In this document: one piece after another, positions 43,478 to 52,517 of the stretch | How positions within the stretch are numbered: the first letter of the stretch is position 1 | Layout of the letters: each line of letters opens with the position of its first letter | From: Leminorella richardii | Lineage (GTDB): Bacteria; Pseudomonadota; Gammaproteobacteria; Enterobacterales; Enterobacteriaceae | Reading direction: 5' to 3' | Length of the DNA: 64,000 nucleotides | Assembly: GCF_900478135.1 (NCBI RefSeq) | Contig: NZ_LS483470.1 | Coordinates: forward strand, 2,600,501 to 2,664,500 | The notes under the pieces: generated by a model | Told to the model about the DNA's origin: nothing | Databases searched by the model: none | The model's input: the letters and a program-made list of their open reading frames with translations, nothing else | Made by a program: the position numbers and the translations under genes

Positions 43478-45007
43478 TCAGTCTTTCCAATTCTTCTTGG
43501 CATCCTTGATAAAGGAGAGCGTGACCATAATGTTGACGAAGAAAAGCGGACAACCGCCGGCGATAATCGCGGTCTGGATCGGCTTAAGCCCACCCAGCGC
43601 CAGCAGAACAATGCCGATCACCCCAACCAAAACGGACCAGCCAATGCGCACCAGCAGCGGTGGCTCTTCACCATCGCGCACCGCGCGGCAGGTAGACATC
43701 GCCAAGGTATAGGAACAGGCGTTAATGAGAGTGACCGTGGCGATAAAGCACAGGATAAAGAAGCCCCAGATCGTTGCAGTACGCATCGGCAAGGCGGCCC
43801 AAGTTTCAATGATGGCGCGCGCAACGCCGTACTGTTCGATAAGGTTCGGAATATTGATGACGTTTTTATCCATCAGCAGCAGCGTGTTACTGCCGAGGAT
43901 CGTCCACAACAGCCACGTACCGGCGGTCAGGCCTGCGACCATTCCCAGGCACAGCTCACGTACGGTGCGTCCTTTAGAAATTCGGGCGAGGAAGATACTC
44001 ATCTGGATGGCGTAAATTACCCACCATGCCCAGTAAAAGACGGTCCAACCCTGCGGGAACCCGCTTTTGCCGATGGGGTCGGTATAAAACAGCATGCGCG
44101 GTAAATAGGTCAGCAGCGTACCCACCGAGTCGGTGAAGTAGTTGACCATAAAGCTGGCGCCGCCCACGATGCACACCCAGCCCAGCATCAGGAAGCTTAG
44201 ATAGCTCCGCACATCACTGGCGATCTTCACACCCTTCTGCAAACCACAGGCTACGCAGATAGCATTAAGAATGATCCAACAGGTAATGATGATGGCGTCC
44301 AGCTGTAGGGTATGCGGTATGCCAAACAGGAATTGAATACACTCCGTAACCAGCGGTGTTGCTAGACCAAGGCTAGTACCCATGGCGAAAATCAGCGCAA
44401 CAAGATAAAAGTTGTCAATAATGGTGCCAAACAGGCCATTGACGTGCTTTTTACCCACCAGAGGCTCTAGCGTAGAGCTGGGGCGGATAACTTCCATTTT
44501 GCGCACAAAGAAAAAGTAGGCAAACGCAACAGACAGGAAGCTGTATGTTGCCCACGGCAGTGGCCCCCAGTGCAGCAGGCTGTAGGCCAGCCCCATCTCT
44601 TTCGCGGCAAGCGAATTGGGCTCCAGTGCAAACGGCGGGCTAGAGACGTAGTAGTAAATCTCAATCGATCCCCAAAACAGCACTGCTGCGGATGTACATG
44701 ATGCGAACATCATGAAAATCCAGCTGGCGGTACTAAACTCCGGCGCTTCATCACCCAAACGCTTTCTGGCATAGGGGCCGAAGATAAGCCAAAACCAGCC
44801 GAAGAACATCACGACCATGTACCATTCAAACGCCCATCCCCAAACGCTCGTCACGTAGCTGAAGACCGCGTTAATCACTTCATTGGCTGCATCCAGATCG
44901 CGGACAGTCAACCAACAAAGTATTCCAACGATAATAAGCGGAGGAAAAAAGACCTTTGGCTCTATCCCGCTTTTTTTCTGTTTACCTGCTTCTGTTTCAC
45001 TCTTCAT
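43478..45007 (-). CDS. caiT: L-carnitine/gamma-butyrobetaine antiporter
   Basis: A 509-residue BCCT transporter with 12 helices that exchanges L-carnitine for gamma-butyrobetaine without ions. From KSGIEPKVFFPPLIIVGILC it is almost identical in pattern to E. coli CaiT. TVFYWAWWVIYAIQMSIFLA carries substrate-binding tryptophans, and the C-terminus is SFIKDAKKNWKD. The frame is open 22 codons upstream, but ATG 45007 (MKSETEAG) gives the known length. It is first in caiTABCD. Confidence 0.96.
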   Translation of the reverse strand: MKSETEAGKQKKSGIEPKVFFPPLIIVGILCWLTVRDLDAANEVINAVFSYVTSVWGWAFEWYMVVMFFGWFWLIFGPYARKRLGDEAPEFSTASWIFMMFASCTSAAVLFWGSIEIYYYVSSPPFALEPNSLAAKEMGLAYSLLHWGPLPWATYSFLSVAFAYFFFVRKMEVIRPSSTLEPLVGKKHVNGLFGTIIDNFYLVALIFAMGTSLGLATPLVTECIQFLFGIPHTLQLDAIIITCWIILNAICVACGLQKGVKIASDVRSYLSFLMLGWVCIVGGASFMVNYFTDSVGTLLTYLPRMLFYTDPIGKSGFPQGWTVFYWAWWVIYAIQMSIFLARISKGRTVRELCLGMVAGLTAGTWLLWTILGSNTLLLMDKNVINIPNLIEQYGVARAIIETWAALPMRTATIWGFFILCFIATVTLINACSYTLAMSTCRAVRDGEEPPLLVRIGWSVLVGVIGIVLLALGGLKPIQTAIIAGGCPLFFVNIMVTLSFIKDAKKNWKD

Positions 45008-45266
45008 TGATGTCTCAGCCTCATGGAAATACTTTCCTCGCAATGACAACCTGAGGGTATAGTTTTTAAACAAGCGCCTTTTGCCTCACCTTATATAGAT
45101 AGGCACACTCCAACGCCGATAGGACTTTTTATAAAAACAAAATATAGAAGTAATAAAGTGCCACATTTTAGATTGAGATTATCAATTCCAAATATATCCC
45201 TTAACGTGGAGACAACGCGGCTGATTAATACGGAACTTATAATGGAATTTAAGACCGTAATAATCC

Positions 45267-45280
45267 GTGATCTTAATCAA
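45267..45280. promoter_or_regulatory. FNR/CRP-like site in the caiT-fixA region
   Basis: GTGATCTTAATCAA differs from the FNR consensus TTGAT-N4-ATCAA only at the first base; the GTGA half could also attract CRP. It lies 260 bases from the caiT start codon. Confidence 0.5.
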
Positions 45281-45454
45281 GTTATCCTTCCTGTCGATGT
45301 GGGCTTTCACCGCTACCTCGTGAGAATTTAGTCAAAAAACCGTCAATTAATTAAAATATATCAATAAGTTAAATTGATACCTCATTATGAGTAAGACGTC
45401 TAGTTTGCCGAGTGACTCTTTCAATATTGGTGATCTAGGTATTACTTTGACAGG

Positions 45455-45493
45455 GGGAATCATGGTATTTCTATTGCCGTCAAAATGATTCCC
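45455..45493. promoter_or_regulatory. Inverted repeat, candidate CaiF operator
   Basis: GGGAATCAT and ATGATTCCC are perfect inverted repeats separated by 21 bases, about 195 bases before fixA. A widely spaced inverted repeat in this region is what CaiF is reported to bind in E. coli; I could not compare the actual half-site. Confidence 0.4.
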
Positions 45494-45687
45494 TAAAGAG
45501 GATGTGGATAAGTAGAAATTATTAATCTGATGACCCGTCGAATAGTTTTATTTATGAACGACTATCCCGAACTTTATAAACGGTTTTGAATAAAACCGTC
45601 ATTTTGATTTGTTCTCATTGTGTACTTACTTCCTTATTTGGGAGTTGTTTCACAATATTGAAAATTATATTGCCTATCGGAGAAGTG

Positions 45688-46461
45688 ATGAAAATTATTG
45701 CATGCTATAAGCTCATCCCCGAGGAGCAGGATATTACCGTTAACGGTGATGGCTCTCTGAACCTCAGTAAGGCGGATGCCAAAATCAGCCAGTTTGACCT
45801 TAACGCGATTGAAGCAGCCAGTGCCTTAAAACAGCAGAATGACGATGTCCATATTGTCGCCATGAGCGTGGGTGGCGAAGCGCTAGCAAATCCTAAAGGC
45901 CGCAAAGACGTACTGTCTCGCGGTCCGGATGAACTGATTGTGGTATCTGACGCAGGGCTGGAAAACCTCCTTCCTCATCAAACCGCAACCGTGCTGGCGG
46001 CAGCAGCGCAAAAAACCGGTTTTGATCTCATCCTGTGCGGCGACGGCTCAGCGGATCTGTATGCACAGCAGGTTGGGCTGCTGCTCGGTGAAGCGTTGAA
46101 CGTAGCGGCCATTAACGGCGTTAGCCGCATCATCGGCCTCTCCGACGGTCAGGTGCAGGTAGAGCGCACGCTGGAAGACGAAGTCGAAACCCTGACGCTC
46201 AAGCTGCCGGCGGTCATTTCCGTCTCCACCGATATTAACGATCCGCAAATCCCTTCCATGAAGGCGATTCTCGGCGCGGCCAAAAAGCCCGTTCAGGCTT
46301 GGAAGCCGGCTGATTTAGGCCTCGGTGGCGTGGCCTCTTACACGGCAATGCTTAGCGTGCAGGCTCCACAGCAGAAAGCGCGCGGCCGGGTGATTATCGA
46401 AGGGGACGGCGAAGAGCAAATCGCCGAGTTTGCAGAACATCTGCGTAAAGTTATCGGCTAA
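45688..46461 (+). CDS. fixA: FixA, ETF beta-type subunit for carnitine reduction
   Basis: A 257-residue EtfB-family protein. It opens MKIIACYKLIPEEQDITVNG and has KADAKISQFDLNAIEAASAL, GRKDVLSRGPDELIVV and SVSTDINDPQIPSMKAILGA, matching E. coli FixA. CGGAGAAGTG precedes ATG 45688. With FixB it carries electrons to CaiA for crotonobetainyl-CoA reduction. It heads fixABCX. Confidence 0.95.
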   Translation: MKIIACYKLIPEEQDITVNGDGSLNLSKADAKISQFDLNAIEAASALKQQNDDVHIVAMSVGGEALANPKGRKDVLSRGPDELIVVSDAGLENLLPHQTATVLAAAAQKTGFDLILCGDGSADLYAQQVGLLLGEALNVAAINGVSRIIGLSDGQVQVERTLEDEVETLTLKLPAVISVSTDINDPQIPSMKAILGAAKKPVQAWKPADLGLGGVASYTAMLSVQAPQQKARGRVIIEGDGEEQIAEFAEHLRKVIG

Positions 46462-46472
46462 TGGAGGTCATC

Positions 46473-47414
46473 ATGAGTAAGTTTTCAACCGTTTGGGTAT
46501 TTAGCGACGACGCCTCCCGCCTGCCAGAAATGATGGGCGGCGCTCTGGCGCTGGGCGAAAGCATTCAGGCTGTCACCGTCAGCGACGCGCAGTCCACGCA
46601 GGCTTTTCGCCTGGGTGCCTGTGCTGCCCACCAGCTGGGAGCAATTCCAAGCGATCGCATTATTGAGGACTACGCGGATACGCTAGTGCGCGCTATTAAA
46701 GAGCACAGCCCTTCCGCATTGGTGATATTGCCCGCAACGCGTCGCGGAAAAGCGCTGGCAGCTCGCCTCGGCGCTCGTCTGCAAGCAGGCGTTATCAACG
46801 ATGCCGCAGAGCTTGTCTGCGAAGAAGGCCATCCGGTCGCCACCCATATGGTGTACGGCGGTTTAGCCTTCGGTAAAGAGCAAATCACTACTGCCTATGC
46901 GGTCGTCACCCTAAGCAGCGGCGTTTTTGCCCCAGCTGAAGAAAATGCCTCTCTTAGCGGCAGCGCAAGCTCGCTAACGTTCGTTGAGCCAGCCAACCCT
47001 ATCGTTTGCGTTTCTCGCAGCGCCAAACAGGGTGAAAGCGTCGACTTAGGCAAAGCCCGTCTGGTGGTCAGCATCGGCCGCGGCATTGGCAACAAAGAGA
47101 ACATCGCTATTGCAGAAGCCTTCAGCAGCGCGATTGGAGCGGAGCTTGGCTGCTCCCGTCCGGTAGCGGAAAACGAAAAGTGGATGGAGCGGGAACGCTA
47201 TGTCGGCATCTCCGGCATCATGCTTAAGCCAGAGCTGTATCTTGCCCTTGGCATTTCTGGACAGATCCAGCACATGGTCGGCGCCAACGGTGCGCAAACC
47301 ATTATGGCTATCAACAAGGATAAGAACGCGCCCATCTTCCAGTACGCAGACTATGGCATTGTCGGCGATCTGTTGAAGATTGTGCCCGCCCTGACCGACG
47401 CATTAAAACGTTAA
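46473..47414 (+). CDS. fixB: FixB, ETF alpha-type subunit for carnitine reduction
   Basis: A 313-residue EtfA-family protein, exactly the E. coli FixB length. The C-terminal FAD domain shows VVSIGRGIGNKENIAIAEAF, GCSRPVAENEKWMERERYVG, GISGQIQHMVGANGAQTIMA and APIFQYADYGIVGDLLKIVP. ATG 46473 follows GGAGG by seven bases and is 11 bases after fixA. Confidence 0.95.
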   Translation: MSKFSTVWVFSDDASRLPEMMGGALALGESIQAVTVSDAQSTQAFRLGACAAHQLGAIPSDRIIEDYADTLVRAIKEHSPSALVILPATRRGKALAARLGARLQAGVINDAAELVCEEGHPVATHMVYGGLAFGKEQITTAYAVVTLSSGVFAPAEENASLSGSASSLTFVEPANPIVCVSRSAKQGESVDLGKARLVVSIGRGIGNKENIAIAEAFSSAIGAELGCSRPVAENEKWMERERYVGISGIMLKPELYLALGISGQIQHMVGANGAQTIMAINKDKNAPIFQYADYGIVGDLLKIVPALTDALKR

Positions 47415-47462
47415 CGACACGGCGGAGCCCGCACCGGCTCCGCCCTTCTCGCTGGAGACACT

Positions 47463-48752
47463 ATGTCTGAAGATGTATTTGACACCATTATCGTCGGCGC
47501 AGGGCTAGCGGGCGCGACGGCCGCTCTGGTGCTAGCGCGCGAAGGCGCCAACGTTTTGGTGATAGAGCGCGGTAACTATGCAGGGGCAAAAAACGTGACC
47601 GGCGGTCGGCTGTACGGCCACAGCCTGGAGCGACTTATTCCTGGATTTGCCGAGCAGGCACCGATTGAGCGACGCATCACTCGAGAAAAAATCTCGTTTC
47701 TGACGGACGACAGCGCCGTTACCCTCGACTATCACAATAGCCGTGACGCAATGCCGCCACAGGACTCTTACTCTGTGCTTCGCGCTAAGTTCGACCCTTG
47801 GCTAATGGAGCAGGCAGAAGCGGCTGGCGCTCAGTTTGTTCCCGGTATTCGAGTCGACAAGCTGATTCAGCGCGACGGCAAAGTCGTTGGCGTAGAGGCA
47901 GACGGAGACGTGCTGGAAGCCAATACCGTCATTCTGGCTGAAGGGGTCAACGCCATACTGGCTGAGCAGATCGGCATGGCGCAGCCGGTGTCATCGGCAT
48001 CTGTCGCCGTCGGCGTGAAGGAACTGATTGAACTGCCCCGCGAGCTGCTGGAAGCCCGCTTTGGTCTGGAAGGCAACGAAGGCGCGGCCTGGCTGTTTGC
48101 CGGCACGCCGTCTGACGGCCAAATGGGGGGCGGCTTTCTGTATACCAATGGAGAAACCCTGTCCCTCGGCGTCGTATACGGCCTACACCATATCGAACAT
48201 GCCAAAAAATCTGTTCCCCAACTGTTGGAAGACTTTAAACATCACCCTGCCGTTCGGCCGCTTATCGCTGGCGGAAAGACCATTGAATATGCCGCGCACG
48301 TGGTGCCAGAAGCGGGTATCAACATGCAGCCCAGGCTGGTTGGCGACGGCGTGCTGATCGCCGGTGACGCTGCGGGCATGTGTTTGAACCTCGGATTTAC
48401 CATACGCGGAATGGATTTGGCTATTGCCTCTGGAGAAGCTGCTGCTCGGGCTGTGTTAGAAGCAAAAGAGAAGAACGACTTCAGCGCTCAGGGTCTGGGC
48501 GGTTATCTACAGCAGCTTGAAAACCTGTCGGTCATGAAGGATCTGCGCCACTACCGCAAAGTCCCCGCCATGATGGACAACCCGCGCATGTTTACCCTCT
48601 ATCCACAAATGGTGGCGGGCATTATGGCGGATCTGTTTACCGTTGACGGTCAGCCTCCACAGCCTATGCGTAAAAAAATTATGCGCCGCTGCAAAGAGGT
48701 GGGCTACATGAACCTGCTTAAAGACGGCATAAAAGGAGCGACCGCGCTATGA
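47463..48752 (+). CDS. fixC: FixC flavoprotein oxidoreductase
   Basis: A 429-residue FAD protein related to the flavin domain of ETF-QO. It has TIIVGAGLAGATAALVLARE, GNYAGAKNVTGGRLYGHSLE and DGVLIAGDAAGMCLNLGFTI. It lacks the iron-sulfur domain, which is supplied by FixX. FixABCX complexes in nitrogen fixers bifurcate electrons; whether the enteric set does so is unresolved. It overlaps fixX by four bases. Confidence 0.95.
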   Translation: MSEDVFDTIIVGAGLAGATAALVLAREGANVLVIERGNYAGAKNVTGGRLYGHSLERLIPGFAEQAPIERRITREKISFLTDDSAVTLDYHNSRDAMPPQDSYSVLRAKFDPWLMEQAEAAGAQFVPGIRVDKLIQRDGKVVGVEADGDVLEANTVILAEGVNAILAEQIGMAQPVSSASVAVGVKELIELPRELLEARFGLEGNEGAAWLFAGTPSDGQMGGGFLYTNGETLSLGVVYGLHHIEHAKKSVPQLLEDFKHHPAVRPLIAGGKTIEYAAHVVPEAGINMQPRLVGDGVLIAGDAAGMCLNLGFTIRGMDLAIASGEAAARAVLEAKEKNDFSAQGLGGYLQQLENLSVMKDLRHYRKVPAMMDNPRMFTLYPQMVAGIMADLFTVDGQPPQPMRKKIMRRCKEVGYMNLLKDGIKGATAL

Positions 48753-49036
48753 GTGAGCCAGTCAACGTTGACGTCAAGCTGGGCGTTAACAAGTTTCACG
48801 TGGACGAAGGCCATCCGCACATCGTGATTCGCGAACATCCGGATATGGCGGCGTTTCGTCTGTTGACGCTGGCCTGCCCTGCCGGTCTGTATAAACAGTT
48901 AGAGGATGGCGGCATCCGTTTTGACTACGCCGGCTGCCTGGAATGCGGCACCTGTCGCATTCTGTGCCGCAGCTCGGTGCTGGAAGAGTGGGTTTACCCA
49001 CGCGGTACCTTCGGCGTGGAGTATCGATACGGCTAA
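48749..49036 (+). CDS. fixX: FixX ferredoxin-like protein
   Basis: A 95-residue ferredoxin. Cluster ligands are the Cys in TLACPAGLYKQ and the group CLECGTCRILC. It is equivalent to the C-terminal domain of ETF-QO and partners FixC. ATGA overlap with fixC indicates coupled translation. A hairpin (GGCAGAG/CTCTGCC) lies shortly after its stop. Confidence 0.95.
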   Translation: MSEPVNVDVKLGVNKFHVDEGHPHIVIREHPDMAAFRLLTLACPAGLYKQLEDGGIRFDYAGCLECGTCRILCRSSVLEEWVYPRGTFGVEYRYG

Positions 49037-49202
49037 TGCTGCAGCGGCAGAGTCGGTTGTTTCCGCCTCTGCCCTGTTTAACGTCGCTTTCAGGAGACAT
49101 TCATACCGATAGCGCCACGACTTGAAGGGTAACGAGTACAACAACGAGAGCCCTCCGGTTACCCGTTATGACGGGGAGGTGCCGCAAGATGGCCTACTAC
49201 TT

Positions 49203-50519
49203 ATGCAACAGAATAAACGATTTGACGATATCAGTTTTTCGCCGGTTCACCGCAAGATAATGCTTTGGGGCAGCGGTGGCCCCTTTCTTGACGGCTACGT
49301 TTTAGTCATTATCGGCATTGCCCTGGAGCAGTTAAAACCCGCTCTGCAGCTAGACGCCAACTGGATTGGCCTCGTTGGCGCAGCCACGCTGGTTGGGCTA
49401 TTTATCGGGACGTCTCTGTTCGGCTACGTAGCGGACCTTGTCGGCCGACGCTTAATGTTCCTGATAGACATTGTCGCCATTGGCGTTATCTCCGCTGCGA
49501 CGATGTTTGTCTCTTCTCCGCTGGAGCTTGTGCTGCTGCGGTTTCTTATCGGCATCGTTATCGGCGCCGACTACCCTATTGCCACCTCGATGATCGCCGA
49601 ATTCTCCAGCACCAGCCAGCGGGCGTTTACCATGGGCTTTATTGCCGCCATGTGGTATATCGGTGCAACGGCGGCGGACTTGGTCGGCTATCTTCTCTAC
49701 GACGTGGAAAACGGCTGGCGCTGGATGCTCGGCAGCGCGGTGATCCCCTGCGTTATTATTCTGCTTGGGCGATTTGACCTGCCGGAATCTCCTCGATGGC
49801 TGCTCCGCAAAGGGCGAGTTAAAGAGTGTCAGGAATTGATGATCAAACTGTTCGGGCAGCCGGTCACGTTTGAAGAAGAGGACGTTCAGGAAACCCGATA
49901 CAGCCAGATCTTTACGCGCCGCCACTTCACTTCCATCCTGTTTGTTGCGGTTATCTGGACCTGTCAGGTGATCCCCATGTTCGCGATCTACACTTTCGGC
50001 CCTCAGATTATCGCACTCTTAGGGCTGAATGAAGGCAAAGAGGCTGTGCTGGGCAACGTTGTTATCAGCGTATTTTTTATGATTGGCTGCCTGCCCGCCA
50101 TGTACTGGCTGAACAGCGTAGGTCGACGGCCTCTGCTTATCGGCAGCTTTGCCATGATGACAATGGCGCTGGCCGTTTTAGGCTTTGTTCCAGAACCGGG
50201 CATCTTTCTTATCGTCAGCGCTTTTGCGCTATACGCTTTCTTTTCCGGTGGCCCCGGTATTCTACAGTGGCTCTATCCTAACGAGCTGTTTCCCACCGCG
50301 ATCCGAGCTTCAGCGGTGGGAGCAGCTATGTCTCTAAGTCGGATAGGCACTGTTGTGTCGACCTACGCTTTACCGCTGTTTATGCAGCAGAACGGTATTT
50401 CCGCAACAATGCTGGTTGGCGCAGGAATTTCTCTGTTCGGATTGATCGTTTCCATTATCCTTGCACCAGAAACCCGTGGACTAACGCTAGAACAAACCAG
50501 CAAAATCAAGCTGTGTTAA
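49203..50519 (+). CDS. yaaU: MFS transporter, YaaU-like
   Basis: A sugar-porter-type MFS protein of 438 residues with 12 helices. It matches E. coli YaaU, also encoded directly after fixX: WGSGGPFLDGYVLVIIGIAL, GLFIGTSLFGYVADLVGRRL, GIVIGADYPIATSMIAEFSS and LPESPRWLLRKGRVKECQEL. ATG 49203 (MQQNKRFDDI) agrees with the YaaU N-terminus although its ribosome site is weak; the frame is open to TTG 49122. The substrate is unknown; the conserved position suggests a compound linked to carnitine or betaine. Confidence 0.88.
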   Translation: MQQNKRFDDISFSPVHRKIMLWGSGGPFLDGYVLVIIGIALEQLKPALQLDANWIGLVGAATLVGLFIGTSLFGYVADLVGRRLMFLIDIVAIGVISAATMFVSSPLELVLLRFLIGIVIGADYPIATSMIAEFSSTSQRAFTMGFIAAMWYIGATAADLVGYLLYDVENGWRWMLGSAVIPCVIILLGRFDLPESPRWLLRKGRVKECQELMIKLFGQPVTFEEEDVQETRYSQIFTRRHFTSILFVAVIWTCQVIPMFAIYTFGPQIIALLGLNEGKEAVLGNVVISVFFMIGCLPAMYWLNSVGRRPLLIGSFAMMTMALAVLGFVPEPGIFLIVSAFALYAFFSGGPGILQWLYPNELFPTAIRASAVGAAMSLSRIGTVVSTYALPLFMQQNGISATMLVGAGISLFGLIVSIILAPETRGLTLEQTSKIKLC

Positions 50520-50531
50520 ACATCGGTTTTA

Positions 50532-50560
50532 AGCGGGCGTCGTTGACGCCCGCTTTATAT
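50532..50560. terminator. Terminator between yaaU and aes
   Basis: AGCGGGCGTC pairs with GACGCCCGCT across three bases, then TTATATATTT. It lies between two convergent genes and may serve both. Confidence 0.85.
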
Positions 50561-50562
50561 AT

Positions 50563-51525
50563 TTAGAGATGCTGACAGAAATATTCAGCGCCGTCGCGAA
50601 GTGCACGATCCGCAGCGTCCATCATTCTTGAATAGTGTAAAAAGGCGTGAAGCGTACCCGATGCGATCTGATAGCGGCACGGCTGACCGTGAGTCTGTAA
50701 GGTCTGATACAGGGCTCGACTGTCGTCAATCAGCGGATCGAATTCCGAACCAAGAATAAAGCAGGGCGGCACGTCACGCGTTAAATCGTTATTAAACAGG
50801 CAGTAATAAGGAGATTCACGATCCCGCTCGTTGGCTAAGTAGGCGTCTTCGTACTCCTGAAGATCCTTTGCTGTCAGCCCGTCCCAGGATCCGCCGTACA
50901 GTCGGCGAGTGGCGGAATCCCTCAGGCCAAACAATCCATAGTAGAGTAAAACGGCAGTGACGTTTCCGCAGTCGATCTTATGGTCGCGCAACCATAGCGC
51001 AGTTGCCATCGCTAACATCGCACCGGCTGAATCACCGGCAAAGCCGATCCGCTGAGGATCCAGATTAAAATCAGCGGCTCTCTGGTGGAAAAACTGGCAG
51101 GCGGAAACAGTTTCTTCGATCGCCTGGGGAAATTTCGCCTCGGGCGAGAGCGTATAGTCAATGCCGATAACCGCGCAGCCGGTATAGTGAGCCAGTAGCC
51201 GCATAATACGATCGTGGGTATCGAGGCTGCCGAGAATATATCCACCGCCGTGTAAATAAAACAGCGTCGCCCTACTATCCTGCTTCGGATAATAAATTCT
51301 TGTCGCCATTACTCCATAATCAGTTTCAACATTAACCTGTTCTGTTTTTAACATTACCGGCCCCTGTTCATTCCAATACTTTCGCTCTTCACAATAGCGT
51401 TGACGAAGAGTTTCATATCGTTCATCGAGAGATGATGGCTGCGGATTTTCTAATTGAAACTGCAAGACACTACGCATTTCCTCTGAAACCATTTCAAGAA
51501 CGTTGACTTTATTTTCCTGCTTCAT
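50563..51525 (-). CDS. aes: Acetyl esterase / alpha-beta hydrolase, Aes-like
   Basis: A 320-residue hormone-sensitive-lipase family esterase. The oxyanion motif is LHGGGYILGSLDTHD, the nucleophile is the Ser in GFAGDSAGAMLA, and the acid and base are in GSEFDPLIDD and GTLHAFLHYS. Length and order agree with E. coli Aes (319). It hydrolyses short acyl esters. It is inserted between the fix/yaaU block and caiF, which is not the E. coli arrangement, so it may act on acylcarnitines here; that is speculation. Confidence 0.85.
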   Translation of the reverse strand: MKQENKVNVLEMVSEEMRSVLQFQLENPQPSSLDERYETLRQRYCEERKYWNEQGPVMLKTEQVNVETDYGVMATRIYYPKQDSRATLFYLHGGGYILGSLDTHDRIMRLLAHYTGCAVIGIDYTLSPEAKFPQAIEETVSACQFFHQRAADFNLDPQRIGFAGDSAGAMLAMATALWLRDHKIDCGNVTAVLLYYGLFGLRDSATRRLYGGSWDGLTAKDLQEYEDAYLANERDRESPYYCLFNNDLTRDVPPCFILGSEFDPLIDDSRALYQTLQTHGQPCRYQIASGTLHAFLHYSRMMDAADRALRDGAEYFCQHL

Positions 51526-51988
51526 TTTTCCCTCCTGATGTGTGTCTTGTTATTTTACCCTGCTCTAAATCTCGAACTGAGATCTCTGACATAAAAATCT
51601 AATATCATGAAAAAAAAGGAAATATAAAAATATCCATGAATTAATCTTATTTTTAAACTGAAAAAATAAGCAATCTGAATACCATCAAGCACAGAGGTAA
51701 AATAAAAAAATCCATGGTGAAATAATGTCAAAAAATTATTTTTAATCACGCTATTGATACGTAATCAGAACAATGTATTAACATAAAAATGAAATACCTT
51801 TTTTTATAAAAAAATAGCATAAAATTCATGGTGATTAGTGATGCAATTAGGTATATTCAAAGACATCCGTAGCGCATGCGATAAAATAAAGCTGGCCGTG
51901 TTGTTTCACCCTATCTTGACGCAAAAACACACAAATACAGCAACGCTCGGTTAATTAAGTTAACGACCTGATTAAAATAGGTGAGAAT
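51526..51988 (+). promoter_or_regulatory. Upstream region of caiF and aes
   Basis: About 460 AT-rich bases between divergent genes. It holds the caiF promoter, which in E. coli needs CRP and FNR; no clear box was found by eye. AGGTGAG precedes caiF. A 64-codon minus-strand frame at 51555-51749 is hydrophobic low-complexity DNA without a ribosome site, and I do not call it. Confidence 0.45.
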
Positions 51989-52384
51989 ATGTATAGAGAG
52001 TGTGTTCAAGAGCCTTTATATCTTTCCGTCGCCCGCTGGATTATGCAGCAAAAACGATGGGTTAGCGCCACTGAGATTGCGGAGCACTTCGAGCTAACCA
52101 CCTGTAAAGCCATCAATACGGTTTCCTATATCCTTTCCGAAGTGGATGAAATCGTTTGTAAAACCAAAAGCGTTCCCAATCAGCTTGCCGGTAGAGGCTG
52201 CCAGTGCCAACGGCTTATTCAGGTTGATAAAATTGATGAGCTGATCTCAAGCCGCATTAAAAATGCCGTCAACGCCGAAAGCGACGCAGAAGATCGTTTG
52301 GAACAGGTTGGTCGCGTTCCCCCTTCAGAACTGAACCGGGAACAAAAGTGGCAGTGGATGCTGTCGAAAGGGCAAAGAAAGTAG
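51989..52384 (+). CDS. caiF: Transcriptional activator CaiF
   Basis: A 131-residue activator of cai and fix operons, the same length as E. coli CaiF. Shared segments are EPLYLSVARWIMQQKRWVSA, EIAEHFELTTCKAINTVSYI, LSEVDEI, and LAGRGCQCQRLIQVDKIDE, and near the end ELNREQKWQWMLSKGQRK. The N-terminal half is a winged HTH; the C-x-C pair may matter for sensing. In E. coli it needs carnitine or crotonobetaine and anaerobiosis. Here it lies 7 kb from caiT, beyond fixABCX, yaaU and aes. Confidence 0.93.
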   Translation: MYRECVQEPLYLSVARWIMQQKRWVSATEIAEHFELTTCKAINTVSYILSEVDEIVCKTKSVPNQLAGRGCQCQRLIQVDKIDELISSRIKNAVNAESDAEDRLEQVGRVPPSELNREQKWQWMLSKGQRK

Positions 52385-52430
52385 CGCGAAAGCGCATTCC
52401 CTTACTTGTCTAATACTTGGCTAATATTCA

Positions 52431-52464
52431 GCGCTATAGGCATCTTACAACTTGCCTATAGCGC
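52431..52464. repeat. Inverted repeat GCGCTATAGGC/GCCTATAGCGC between caiF and yrbL
   Basis: Eleven-base arms pair perfectly across a 12-base loop. There is no T run, so termination would be weak. The arm GCCTATAGCGC recurs at 53198-53208 on the other side of yrbL. Confidence 0.6.
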
Positions 52465-52517
52465 CAATGAGCCTGTTTTAAAGGTAAACGGCTTTAAAAG
52501 GCGACTCGATGCTGATT

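Larger units (their letters stand above)
45008..45687. promoter_or_regulatory. Divergent caiT-fixA control region
   Basis: About 680 bases between caiT and fixA. In E. coli the equivalent gap binds CRP, FNR and CaiF. Candidate sites here are an FNR-like box at 45267-45280 and an inverted repeat at 45455-45493. A 34-codon upstream extension of fixA is open but unsupported. Confidence 0.65.

Noticed and set aside
51555..51749. 64-codon hydrophobic minus-strand frame before caiF
   Set aside because: AT-rich, Phe/Ile-rich chance frame without ribosome site.
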